From: Asterias amurensis
Lineage: Eukaryota; Echinodermata; Asteroidea; Forcipulatida; Asteriidae
Direction: 5' to 3'
Length of the DNA stretch: 64,000 nucleotides
NCBI RefSeq assembly: GCF_032118995.1
Contig: NC_092650.1
Coordinates: 5,022,001 to 5,086,000 of the forward strand
A program made the translations under genes and the position numbers. Below are positions 49,301-60,773 of the stretch, piece after piece. The notes under the pieces are model-generated. The model was not told the origin of the DNA. It did no database searches and was given only the letters and a program-made list of their open reading frames with translations. Position 1 is the stretch's first letter. Each line of letters starts with the position of its first letter.

Positions 49301-51640
49301 GAGGTAACCTTTTTTTTCTTTATTACTCCTCGGAAAATTACCAAAAAATCACAAACGACTCTCTATGTATATCACCTGATAACCAATATTTTTTTACATT
49401 TTTATTATTTATGAAAAAGGACTAAAATAATTACGTCTTTTGATAGCCCGTCTTCACTAGGCCTATGCAGCGTACATGTACACACGTTCAGTGTACACCA
49501 TACGGTCGTGTGAAGCATTATTTTTGACTAGATGGTAAAAGCCGGAGGTAACCTTTTTTTTCTTCATTACTTCTCGGAAAATTACCAAAAAATCACAAAC
49601 GACTCTCTAAGTATGCCACCTGATAACTATTATTTTTTACATTTTTATTATTTACGAAAAAGGAAAAAAATCACGTCTTTTAATAGCCCGTCTTCACTAG
49701 GCCTATGCAGCGTACACACGTATAGTGTACACCATTCGGTCGTGTGAAGCTTTTATTTTTTATTTTTGACTAGATGGTAAAAGCCGGAGGTAACCTTTTT
49801 TTTCTTTATTACTCCTCGGAAAATTACCAAAAAATCACAAACGACTCTCTATGTATGTCACCTGATAACCAATATTTTTTTACATTTTTATTATTTATTA
49901 AAAAGGACTCAAAAAATTACGTCTTTCGATAGCCCGTCTTCACTAGGCCTATGCAGTGTACACACGTACAGTGTACACCGTATGGTCGTGTGAAGCATTT
50001 ATTTTACTTTTGACTGGATGGTAAAAGCCGGAGGTAACCTCTTTGTTCTTTATTACTTCTCGGAAAATTACCAAAAAATCACAAACGACTCTCTATGTAT
50101 GTCACCTTATAACCATTATTTTTTCACATTTTTATTATTTATGAAAAAGGACTAAAAAAATTACGTCTTTTGATAGCCCGTCTTCACTAGGCCTATGCAG
50201 TGTACACACGTACAGTGTACACCGTATGGTCGTGTGAAGCATTTATTTTTTATTTTTGACTAGATGGTAAAAGCCGGAGGTAACCTTTTTTTTCTTTATT
50301 ACTCCTCGGAAAATTACCAAAAAATCACAAACGACTCTCTATGTATGTCACCTTATAACCATTATTTTTTTATATTTTTATTATTTATGAAAAAGGACTA
50401 AAATAATTACGTCTTTTGATAGCCCGTCTTCACTAGGCCTATGCAGCTTACATGTACACACGTACAGTGTACACCATACGGTCGTGTGAAGCATTATTTT
50501 TGACTAGATGGTAAAAGCCGGAGGTAACCTTTTTTTTCTTTATTACTCGTCGGAAAATTACCAAAAAATCACAAACGACTCTCTATGTATGTCACCTTAT
50601 AACCATTATTTTTTTACATTTTTATTATTTATGAAAAAGGACTAAAAAAATTACGTCTTTTGATAGCCCGTCTTCACTAGGCCTATGCAGCGTACACACA
50701 CTTACAGTGTACACCATTCGGTCGTGTGAAGCTTTTATTTTTTATTTTTGACTAGATGGTAAAAGCCGGAGGTAACCTTTTTTTTCTTTATTACTCCTCG
50801 GAAAATTACCCAAAAATCACAAACGACTCTCTATGTATGTCACCTGATAACCAATATTTTTTTACATTTTTATTATTTATTAAAAAGGACTCAAAAAATT
50901 ACGTCTTTCGATAGCCCATCTTCACTAGGCCTATGCAGTGTACACACGTACAGTGTACGCCGTATGGTCGTGTGAAGCATTTATTTTTTATTTTTGACTA
51001 GATGGTAAAAGCCGGAGGTAACCTTTTTTTTCTTTATTACTCCTCGGAAAATTACCAAAAAATCACAAACGACTCTCTATGTATGTCACCTTAAAACTAT
51101 AATTTTTTTACATTTTTATTATTTATGAAAAAGGACTAAAAAAATTACGTCTTTCGATAGCCCGTCTTCACTAGGCCTATGCAGCGTACACACACGTACA
51201 GTGTACACCGTATGGTCGTGTGAAGCTTTTATTTTTATTTTTGACTAGATGGTAAAAGCCGGAGGTAACCTTTTTTTTCTTTATTACTCCTCGGAAAATT
51301 ACCAAAAAATCACAAACGACTCTCTATGTATGTCACCTGATAACCAATATTCTTTTACATTTTTATTATTTATAAAAAAGGACTAAAATAATTACGTCTT
51401 TTGATAGCCCGTCTTTACTAGGCCTATGCAGCGTACACACGTACAGTGTACACCATTCGGTCGTGTGAAGCATTTATTTTTATTTTTGACTAGATGGTAA
51501 AAGCCGGAGGTAACCTTTTTTTTCTTTATTACTCGTCGGAAAATTACCCCAAAAATAACAAAACTACTCTCTATTCATGTCACCTTATAACCATCATTTT
51601 TTTTAACCTTAAATTTTTATTTATCAAAAAGGGCAAAATA
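46387..51640 (+). repeat. Tandem array A, about 21 units of 238-248 bp (left arm)
   Basis: Unit starts (GACTAGATGGTAAAAGCC) fall at 46622, 46868, 47106, 47352, 47599, 47837, 48075, 48321, 48568, 48806, 49044, 49282, 49526, 49768, 50012, 50258, 50502, 50750, 50996, 51243 and 51488. A first, more diverged unit begins near 46387. Two length classes (about 238 and 246) come from an optional TTTATTTT near the end of the unit. Every unit has an AT-rich middle, AGCCCGTCTTCACTAGGCCT and a GTACACACGTACAGTGTAC block. Identity between units is high by eye. There is no coding capacity. Confidence 0.95.
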
Positions 51641-52087
51641 CATGGGTGAGGCAAACTATAGGCCTACATTATGACTCTAGATTCTCCACCTTTTCCCCCA
51701 CCTCTTCCCATTCTTGATACTGTCGTTTGTGTTTCCATCTTCTTGTGGTCAAGCCAGTCCCTGCCCTTCAACACCGCCTTTGTCCCCCTTATTAAAGAAT
51801 TGAATCTTCGAGACAGTCGTTTTCAAGTTACTTTGAAAAAAAGTGCATTCATACTAAATCAAAATGGGCAAACAAAACAGTGGGTGATGCCAATTACTAC
51901 ATTATGGTTCCAGATTGTGAAACATTTCACACAAACTTAATATTGTTTACACCTAATGCCACGAAGCTTTGTGACAGTCGTTTTTTCAGTTAACTTTGAA
52001 ATGAAAAATCATAATATTTAGTTTGCATCCGACAAACCAATTTCGAAGGGGTAAACAAAACAACTGGTGATGCAAATTCCTTCCATG
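51641..52087 (+). repeat. Degenerate tandem repeat B, left part
   Basis: From about 51780, about two copies of a ~160-bp unit with ACAGTCGTTTTCAAGTTAC, CAAAATGGGCAAACAAAAC and CCAGATTGTGAAACATTTCA. It is much more diverged than array A and continues at 52453-52620 and 57964-60110. Confidence 0.65.
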
Positions 52088-52452
52088 TCAGACAAACACA
52101 CTTTTTTATCTCGCGTCTTCCGATTTTGATAAAAATTGCTGTGCGTGTAGGTCCTAACGAGCAATGAAGGCACACCAATTTTTAGCCCGATCAGACTTAC
52201 CATGTGGTCAGGGCAGAAACCATTAAAATTTGATACCAAATTTGCATACAATGTCGTGATAATTGACATGGTTATGACATATTTTACCAAAAGGGAGCTA
52301 ATTTACCCCAAAAATGTCAGAGTTTAGTGGTTTCTGCCCTGACCACATAAAAAAATATGTGCGCATTCATTACTCAATATAAGGACCTACAACCACAGCA
52401 ATTTTGTTTCAAAATCGGAAGACATGAGGTAAAAAAGTGCGTTGGTCTGGCA
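52088..52452. mobile_element. Foldback MITE with ~125-bp arms inside repeat B
   Basis: The arms 52088-52215 and 52320-52452 are reverse complements (CACACTTTTTTATCTCGCGT against CGCACTTTTTTACCTCATGT; GTCTTCCGATTTTGA and TGTGGTCAGGGCAGAAACCA shared). The central ~105 bp is single-copy. It interrupts a repeat B unit. Confidence 0.7.
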
Positions 52453-52620
52453 ATGAATGACCCTAAGTTCCAGATTGTAAATCAATCAACACTGAAACTT
52501 ATTTACCATACGCTTTCAGAAAATCTTAAGCCACTAATCTTTGTGACTGACGTTTTCAAGTTTGGAAAAAAAAAGTTTGTTTCAGAACATTTAGGGTGTG
52601 TGCATATTTAATACAATTGT
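52453..52620 (+). repeat. Degenerate tandem repeat B, fragment
   Basis: One partial unit with TTCCAGATTGTAAATCAATC and CTTTGTGACTGACGTTTTCA, cut off by the LINE cluster. Confidence 0.55.
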
Positions 52621-53960
52621 TTTTAAGTTGTAATGTTATTGTTGCCATTTCAATAAGACAATGGGTTGGGCATGGGTGTAATCTTATAATTTCTCTGTTG
52701 TTTCTGTCCGGGAGCATGCTGAGTGTCATTTGCGCCTTACTGTTGTTCCTTATTTCAACTCTTACAAGAGGCGTTTATTTGGTTGATTTATTGGTTTCCC
52801 CCTTTTTTTCTCCTCCTTTTTTTCTCTGTTGTTTGGGATTTTTCCTAGATGACGAGAGTGGGTTTCGTTTGGTTGGGTTCTGGGCTTCGGGCGGGTCGGG
52901 TTTATTCACTCCAAAACCACGGGGTGGCGCGTTTGTTTGCTCCATATTTACGGCGTTTCATATGCAATTACTTTGGTCTAAAAAAAAAAAATTGTTTGGT
53001 TTGTACAGCGATGACATGTATAACTTTGAGTAAAATGCTATTCCCTCTTCCCCTCCATTGTTATGGTCGCTATGTTTTCTAGCCCTCTCTCGATAGCCTC
53101 CATAAACTGCCGAGGTTTGGGCAACCAAGCAAAACGTACAGATGTTTTTCATTTTCTTAAGTCGACAAATTATTTGTTTGTGTATCGTTTGCAAGATGTA
53201 CATTTCGATAAGGAGATAAAAGACATTGTTAAGAATGAATGGGGTTCTAGACTGCTGCTTTAGTTCCTTTAAGAGTTATGCTCGAGGCGTAGCCATTTTG
53301 TTCAATTAAAATTTTGAGTATAGAGTCAAGAATGTTAAGACTGATTGTAATGGTAATATGCTTGTTCTCGATTTGGAAATTTGTGATTTACAGGGCAAGA
53401 CTCTCACTAACTTGTATGGTCCCAACACAGATGACCCAATTCTAGGTACAAACAGTTTTCTTTTCAAAATCAACAGGCTGAACTCTAATTTATGTACCTT
53501 TTGTAATTATCAGGACGAGACTCTTATCAATTTTTTGCTCATGTGGCGCTACAATTTCTTTATGGACAGCAGTTGCTTCATTACATGGATTAATTAAAAA
53601 ACTTAGCTAAACATCATCCTTGACCATGAAACGTTTTTATTTGGCAAAACAGACTTATCGTGTAAAGCTACTCACCTTATTTTATTATTTTCCCGTTTTC
53701 ATATCTACAAAATGAAAAAGTCTAGAACAGACCACCCTTCTAAGTTTACAAAACAGAACTAAAAAATTATTATGCCATGGAAACATTTATTTCTTATCTT
53801 TTCTTTTCCAAGTTTATTGTTTTAAGTGTTAATTCTCTCTTAAAAAACGCTGTTTCTTGCTTTCATTATTACTGTATCTTTGTTTTGACGATCTGATGTA
53901 CGTTTTTGTGAAACGTTGAAAATAAACCATCATCCACCGGCAAAAAAACAAAAAAACAAA
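52621..53960 (+). mobile_element. Internally deleted L1/Tx1-like LINE
   Basis: After a 5' UTR-like stretch, frames at 53063-53430 encode the start of an apurinic endonuclease domain (SINCRGLGNQAKRTDVFHF, then LTNLYGPNTDDP). Directly after that, 53430-53597 encodes a C-terminal LINE motif (LCTFCNYQDETLINFLLMW). The whole reverse transcriptase between them is missing. An in-frame stop and a frameshift split the endonuclease part. An A-rich 3' end lies at about 53940-53960. Confidence 0.65.
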
Positions 53961-55981
53961 CGAATTTCTTTACTGAGGTTCACAATAGTAAAACATTTCC
54001 CCAAAATTTCAACGCAAAAGTCGGCAGCGATTGGGAGCCTTGGGATGGTAATTTAGTCAAGTTCGGGTGTGGCGAGAGGAATACAAGAGGCGAAAAACTC
54101 ACCAGGTTCAAACAACCCAAGTTTAGCCGTGAGTGGACATGGAAATCCCCAGATGGATTAACAAGAAACAAAATTGACTATGTACTCATTCAGCAGAACT
54201 GGAAAAGCTGCATCTACAACTCACGCAGCTACCCCAGTGCACATGTTGGAGGTTAGACCAAAAGCAACCAAATGCCCACGTTTTGAAGTGTCAAAACTCA
54301 AGTCAACAGAGACAAAAGACAAATACAAAGTGACAATAGGAGGAAGATTCCAGCCTCTTCTAGACATCCCAGATACGAATGTTGGGGTTGATGTCTTCTG
54401 TCTTCTTGATAATGATATCGGGCTATCAAAACTTTCCCAGAAGAAGGAGAAGAACCAAGTTATATCCTGTTGGATGAAGTTCACCGAGCTATTAGACACC
54501 TCAAGACAGGCAAAGCCCCAGAGCTAAAAGTAACAGGAGAAATAGGCACTAAAATCATACACAAACTGTGCAACAAAATATGGGACACAGGTGAAATTCC
54601 ACAGGAGTGGGGGAGAGCCACAATTGAACCCATCTACAAGGAAAAGGACAAGTTGGATTGCTCCAACTACAGTTGGATTGCTCCAACTATCAGCCTCCCT
54701 AGCCTGGCAGGAAAAGTCTTTGGCAGCATATTACACAGACGAGTGCAGACCCAAACAGAAAACATCCTAGCTGAATCACAAGCAGACCAGGACGTAGCAC
54801 CACCGACCAACTCTTCACTTTAAGACAGTAAGCAGAAAAGTATAATGAGATAAGAAAACCTTTATACTGCTGTTACATCGATTATCAAAAGGCTTTTGAC
54901 AGTCTGGCAGGAGGGTCTCCGGCAAGCCATGCGACACCTGGGCTACCCATCAAAAACGGTAGATCTCATAAGAGCTCTCTACGGTGTACCCCAAAGCGCT
55001 GTACGAGTTAATGGGGAACTCACTTCATGGTTCACTACCACAACAGGAGTCCGGCAGGGATGTATACTGTCCCCAACTCTTCAACATCATCCTGGAACTG
55101 GTATTGAGACTTGCGATTCAAGCTCAACAGATTAGTGCAAGAGTGCAAGGGCAATATATCAACAATCTTCGTTTCTGGCAGAAAACGAAGAAGACCTCCA
55201 GTTTTTAGTTTCAGAGGTTGATACCTTCAGCAAGAAGTTTGGTCTGACAATAAACAGAAGCAAAACTGTAGTCCAAGTCCTTAACAGAGTTAAGATCCAG
55301 CTTAACATCCAGACAGATGGTAAATCCTTGGACCAAGTCGAAAACTTCATCTACTTGGGGGGTGTGATTTCAGAAATCCCCACCAGTGAAACTGACATCA
55401 AACGTAGATGTTTGGACTTGCCATGGGGGCTATGCAAAAGCTAAACTCTATATGAACATCCAAAGACATCAATAATTCAACATAGCTTAATCTTTACAGA
55501 GTCTTGGTTCTACCAATAGCCACCTACAGCTCCGAAACATTGACACTAAAGAAAGCAGATGAACAGATATTAAGGGTTTTCGAGATGGCCTGCTTGAGGA
55601 AAATACTAGGGGTCACCAGAAGGGACAGACTTCGCAACACAAGAGTACGTGAACTGCTTCAATACAATAAAGATCTTCCAACTTCAATTATGAAAACTAA
55701 ACTCAATTATTTTGGGCATGTGAACAGAATGGGCAATGGCCGATACCCCCCAAAATACTTCTCGAAGGCCACATTGCAGGAAACAGACCGAGATGAAGAC
55801 CAGGGAAACGATGGCTAGAAGATATCAAGCACTTCTGTGAAGAGGCTGACATATCCATCTCTGACAGCAGCAGGACACCTATATAGCAAGGAACAGAGAC
55901 CTATGGAGACTCTTAGTTGGGAAGCCATCCCCGGGATCTACCCTGGGGAGGACGGCTATGATGATAATGATGATGATGATG
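53961..55981 (+). mobile_element. RTE-clade LINE, degenerate, with (ATG)n-type tail
   Basis: Frames in order give an endonuclease end (RNKIDYVLIQQNWKSCIYNS), reverse transcriptase blocks (AIRHLKTGKAPE, CCYIDYQKAFDS, TTTGVRQGCILSP) and a C-terminal part (ACLRKILGVTRRDRLRNT, NYFGHVNRMGNGRYPP). It is broken by numerous stops and frameshifts. The tail is GATGATAATGATGATGATGA, typical of RTE elements. The FADD catalytic box region is lost or frameshifted. Confidence 0.75.
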
Positions 55982-57963
55982 TTAGATAATTCCAACCTTC
56001 AACAACATGTTACTTCGTCTCCTCATATCGCTGGACATACATTGGATTTACTGATTTCTAATGTCACTGATGATTTAATTTCTTCGGTTTCAACTCATCA
56101 TGATCTTCCTTCTGACCATGCTGCTGTGAAGTGTCTGATTAATTGCTCGCCCTCAAGCATCAACTAAGCCATTAGTTACTCGCAAACTTCGTTCAATTGA
56201 TATGCCTTATTTTAAATCTGATATTTGTAACTCTTCTTTGATGACGGATCCTGCCATCGATTTAGATGAACTTGTTTTGCCATACGATTCTGTTCTTAAG
56301 GATGTTCTAGATAATCATGCTCCAGAAGTTCTATAAAAACTGTAATACTACGCCCTCATGCTCCATGGTATTGCGATACTTTATGTGCGGCAAAGCATGA
56401 AACGTTGTCGTGAGCGAAAGTGGATAAAATCTGGCCTTGCTGTACATCACGAGTTGTATAAAGAACAGTGTACTATATACAGAGACCTTGTAAACAATAG
56501 CAAATCTAATTATCATCGCCGTCAAATATCCGAGTGCAACCAACGAAGTCTGTTCCGTGTTATCGACAAGCTTTCTTCTCCGAAGTGTTTGAAAAAGCTT
56601 CCAAGTTTTTATAATCCTGTTGATCTCGCCAACAATTTTGCTAGTTTCTTCGAAAACAAAATTAAGAAATTGTATGGCAGATTTGATAATATTCGTCCAT
56701 CACCCATCTCCTTTGACATTCATGATCATTGTATTTCGTCACTCGCCACTCGATCAAATCTTGTTCGGTTATCTCCTGCAAGCTGGACCCTCTGCCATTA
56801 ACTGTTTTTAAGGAGTGCTATTCTGAATTGCTGCCAGTCTTCACAGAGATTATTAATAGATCTTTGTCTTTTGGTTATTTCCTTGATCATCTTAAGGAGG
56901 CTTGCATCCTTCCACTTCTGAAAAAGCAACATTTGGACCCAGAGTGTTTGTCAAATTATCGTCAATTCTCTAACTTGAGATTCATCTCCAAATTGATTGA
57001 GCGTGCTGTTGTTAGTCAACTTCATGACTATCTCCATGAAAATAACCTCCATGCATAAATGCAGTCTGCTTATCGCCCTTTCCACAGTACTGAGACTGCT
57101 CTTGTTCGTGTGTATGACGAAATCTTACGTGCACTGGACAACCATAAGGAAGCAATCCTCGTGCTGTTAGATTTTTCAGATGCATTTGACACTATCAACC
57201 ATGAGCATCTCATTCAACGTTTATCTTCACGCTATGGAATTACTGGAACTGCCCTTAACTGGTTCTCTTCTTCTCTGAACAACAGAACCCAGCATGTTCT
57301 CATCAACAATGTTAAATCAGATCGCCATCATCTCTGGTGTAGTGTTCCACAAGGTTCTGTAGCTGGGCCACTTGAATTTATATTGTTCAGTGCACCCTTG
57401 CCAGACCTCATTGCTGCCCATGGTATTTCTAGTGTTGCTTACGCTGACGACGCCCAGCTTTACATTGCATTTGATCCAGTTGATCGCGCTTCTGCCATTG
57501 CAAAAGTTGAAGTGTGCATTCAAGATGTCAAATATTGGGCGTGTCAAATAAACTTGCTTTGAAGGACTCAAAAACTGAGATTTTATTTTTGCGATCTCGT
57601 TTCGCAAAAAAAGATTTCTCCGCCAACAGTACAAATTGCCCAGTCTGTCATTGAACCATCTGAATTTGCCCGTAACTTCGGTGTTATTATGGATTCGTCA
57701 TTGTGCATGAGTAGACATGTTGTTAATGTTTGCAAAGGAGCTCTCATGGCTATTAGGAAAATATCACAAATTCGACGCCACCTGGATGAAGCAACTACTC
57801 TTCGTCTTGTTCACGCCATCGTCACTACTAGACTTGACTCCTGCAATTCACTTCTGTTAGGACTCCCCGATAAAGATCTTGCTTAAATTCAACGTATACA
57901 GAACGCTGCTGCTCGCCTGGTTTCTTGCGTGCTTCGTTCTCACCATATTACACCTGTACTAAT
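55982..57963 (+). mobile_element. L2-clade LINE, 5' and 3' truncated
   Basis: Contains the end of the endonuclease (LPSDHAAVKCL) and reverse transcriptase blocks (LSNYRQFSNLRFISKLIERA, QSAYRPFHSTETALVRVY, LLDFSDAFDTINHEH, SVPQGSVAGPLEF and the YADD box at about 57440). A C-terminal region nearly identical to 8770-9130 follows. Several stops interrupt it. It begins at the simple tail of the RTE copy and stops abruptly at 57963, lacking the last ~430 bp of coding/3' UTR present in the copy at 8750-9556. Confidence 0.75.
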
Positions 57964-60110
57964 GCAGACAAACTTATAATTTATAAAATATTAAGGAAAT
58001 CTACTGTCACGCAACATCAGGACAGTATTTTTCAGGTTACTGAAATAAAATAGCAACTATCCGACAAAACGAAATCAAAGGAGTAAACTTAATAACAGGT
58101 AATGCAAAGTTCTATATACTATCGGTTCCAGATTGTGAAACATTTGACGAGAACTAAATTCCCACAATAAAATCTTGAGACACGAAGCTTAAGGGCAGTC
58201 ATTTTCAGGTTACTTTGAACAAAAAAATAAGTAAAAATACACGCATTACACAAAGGAGAAAAGCACATCGGGTGCGGCCAATTCATATTATGTTCTAGAG
58301 TGTGAAATATTTCAAACAAACTTACTTACGAAAAGATTTGAGAAATCTCATGCCACAAAGTTTTGTGACATTCCTTCCACTAGTTACTTGGGAAGATGCT
58401 ATAGTCTGCAGCATTCACACTAACTCCAAAGGGTAAAAACAATACGAAAGGTGATTTGCATTTCTTAATTCTTCTGTTCTAGACAACTTACAAAAATACT
58501 GAAGAATTTTTTGGTCACGACATGTGACAGTCGTTTTAGGTCATTTTGAAAAAAAAATAAAAGTGATAATTAGTTTGCATCCGACAAACAAATGTCAAAG
58601 GGGTAAACAAAACAACGGGCGATGCTTAAACTTATTAAAAAAACACAAAGATTTCAGATTATCTTAAGCCACTAATCTTTGTGACAGTCGAGTTTTCAAG
58701 TTTGAAAAAAATAGATTTGCATTAACGGTTAATCCAAATGGGAAAACCAAGCAACGGTTGATGCAAATTCCTATATTACGGTTCCAGACTGGACACGTTT
58801 CAAAGAAATCAATCTTGTTTTACATGTTATGACACGAAGCTCTGTGACATTCGTTTTCAGGTCACTTTCAAATAAAAATTTTTTATAATAATTTAGTTTT
58901 GAACTTCTATTTTCAAACTTTTCCAGAAAATCTAAGGCCACTAATCGTTTTTGGCTGACGTTCTCAAGCTTGATAAAACAAGTTTGCATTTTCACACTAA
59001 ATCCAAATGGGAAAACAAAGAGCGGGTGATTTAATTTTTTTTTTTTGGAGGTTCAAAATTGTGAAACATTTCACACAAACTTAACCAACAAAATTGATAA
59101 CAATAGTTAGCTTTTGATACACTAATTTCAGGTAAACAAAACAACGGGTGATGCATATTCCTTTATAACGGTTAGAAAATATAAATCTTTCCACATTCAA
59201 ACTTATTTACAAAAATATTTGAGAACATCCAGTTTTCAGTGACGCTAAATCCAAAAAGGAAACCAAAACAAAAGTTGCTGCAAATTCCTACAAAATAAAT
59301 TCAGAACACAAAGTTCTCACTCACACTAAATCCAAATGGGAAAACAAAACAACAGTTGCTGCAAATTCCTATATTACGGTTCAAGATTGTGAATCATTTC
59401 ACACAGGCTTAATTTTAAAATAAATTGAGAACATCTTATGCCACAAAGCTTTAGGACAGTAATTTTCAGGTTACTTGAAAATAATAATAACTATAGTTTG
59501 CATCCGACAAACTTATAGACAGGTAATGCAAAAGTCCAGATTGTGAAACATTTCACAGAGATTAAGTTTTGCCGCAAAAAATTAACAAACGATTTTCCCC
59601 CAAAAATTCAACAAACGAGGCTTTACGACAGATATTTTCAGGTTACTATGAAAAAAAAAAAAATTTTGCATTTACCGAAGCGGAAGAACAATACAAAGGA
59701 TGAGACAAAATTTTATTTTACGGTTCTAGATTTTGAAACGTTTTACAACAATGGATTTTTAATTTTGTGTGCGTAATGAAGCTTTGTGATTGTAGTTTCA
59801 GGTTGCATTCGAAATCTTTTCAAAGGCAAACAAACAAAACCCGGGTGACGCATATTAATGAGGTTCTAGATAGTGAAACCTGTCAAACATTAACTTATTT
59901 GCACATTCAAACAGTTTGAAGAAAGTAATCCGCCACACGAAGCTTTGCGACATTCGTTTTCGAGTCACTTTTAAAACGTATTTTTGGCATTCACACCACT
60001 ATTTGCATCCACATCAAAAAAGCATGGGTAGTGCACATTATATCAAAGTTCCACATTGGGCCTACATGTCACACTTAACTTAATTACAAAAAGGACTGAA
60101 GAAATGCAAT
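57964..60110 (+). repeat. Degenerate tandem repeat B, right part, about 13 units
   Basis: The motif GTGACAGTCGTTTTCAGGT or variants recurs near 58020, 58194, 58367, 58526, 58682, 58846, 59454, 59618, 59786 and 59946, with spacings of about 156-174 bp between neighbours. Other shared words are AAACAAAACAACGGGTGATG and GGTTCCAGATTGTGAAACAT. The units are strongly diverged. It is non-coding. Confidence 0.7.
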
Positions 60111-60440
60111 ACAGGTTATGTGGTTCTACTTTAAAACAAACAGTTGTCCTTCAAATTTCGAAGGAAGGCAAAGTAAGAGTGATAAAACGAAACTTCCCGA
60201 CAACTGTTAACGGCTGATATGCCTATACTGGACGTAAAAATAACACAATGTTATTTTCCTCGCGTTAATACTTGGTAATATTCATGCAGTCGTATTTTCA
60301 TGTCACTTTAACGGCGTGGAAAACTAGTTGGTAGTTGACAAAAGTAAATAAGTTTGCAGAAAGATTTAATGTCACCTAACAGTCACCTAACATAAAAACA
60401 AGAACTGAATAACTTAGAATGATTCGGTCAGGTTGTTGTT
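60111..60440 (-). other. 3' flank of the transposase gene
   Basis: Non-coding sequence between repeat B and the end of the PHD-like reading frame. Terminator or polyadenylation signals for the minus-strand gene are not evident. Confidence 0.35.
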
Positions 60441-60773
60441 TCACAGATTACTTTCCACACTACATTTGTCGCACATCCAATGGCTTTCGTCTATCTTCTT
60501 AGCAAATCCGCTTTGCGAAACACATTCGACGGGAAGCCAATCCAAACAGCCCTCACAAAATAGCATTTTTCTTGGTTTTGGTGGCTTCAAACAAGCGTCA
60601 CCTACATAACAAGTTGACCACGTGGCTTCAATTAAACTAGTTTTGATACTTGTTAAGTATGACATAGTATCATTGCCTCGTGGTGGCTGTCTACATATTT
60701 TCAGGCTATTCGCGCAACTAAATTCCGGTGTCGGTACTTTAATTGTTGGCATTTTCCTGAACGAAACGCGCAC
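60441..60773 (-). CDS. PHD-like zinc module, in frame after the transposase stop
   Basis: This 110-codon open frame starts with the codon directly after the TAG that ends the 845-aa protein and is in the same frame, so it reads as a detached C-terminal domain. Cysteines are spaced CYVGDAC, FCEGC, VEC and MCDKC, matching a PHD finger. The histidine expected before the third pair is a proline (LDWLPVEC), so zinc binding may be impaired. PHD fingers usually bind histone H3 tails. Whether read-through, a separate internal start (ATG at about 60750) or decay applies is unknown. Confidence 0.55.
   Translation of the reverse strand: MRVSFRKMPTIKVPTPEFSCANSLKICRQPPRGNDTMSYLTSIKTSLIEATWSTCYVGDACLKPPKPRKMLFCEGCLDWLPVECVSQSGFAKKIDESHWMCDKCSVESNL

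Noticed and set aside
46387-51640. CRISPR-like or centromeric satellite array
   Set aside because: Units are 238-248 bp without unique spacers, and the array reappears inverted beyond a transposase gene with unit order kept. A transposon arm explains this better than a CRISPR or an ordinary centromeric satellite.
52596-53033. 145-aa hydrophobic open frame as a membrane protein
   Set aside because: It lies in the 5' region of the Tx1/L1-like LINE copy. The hydrophobic look comes from T-rich sequence.
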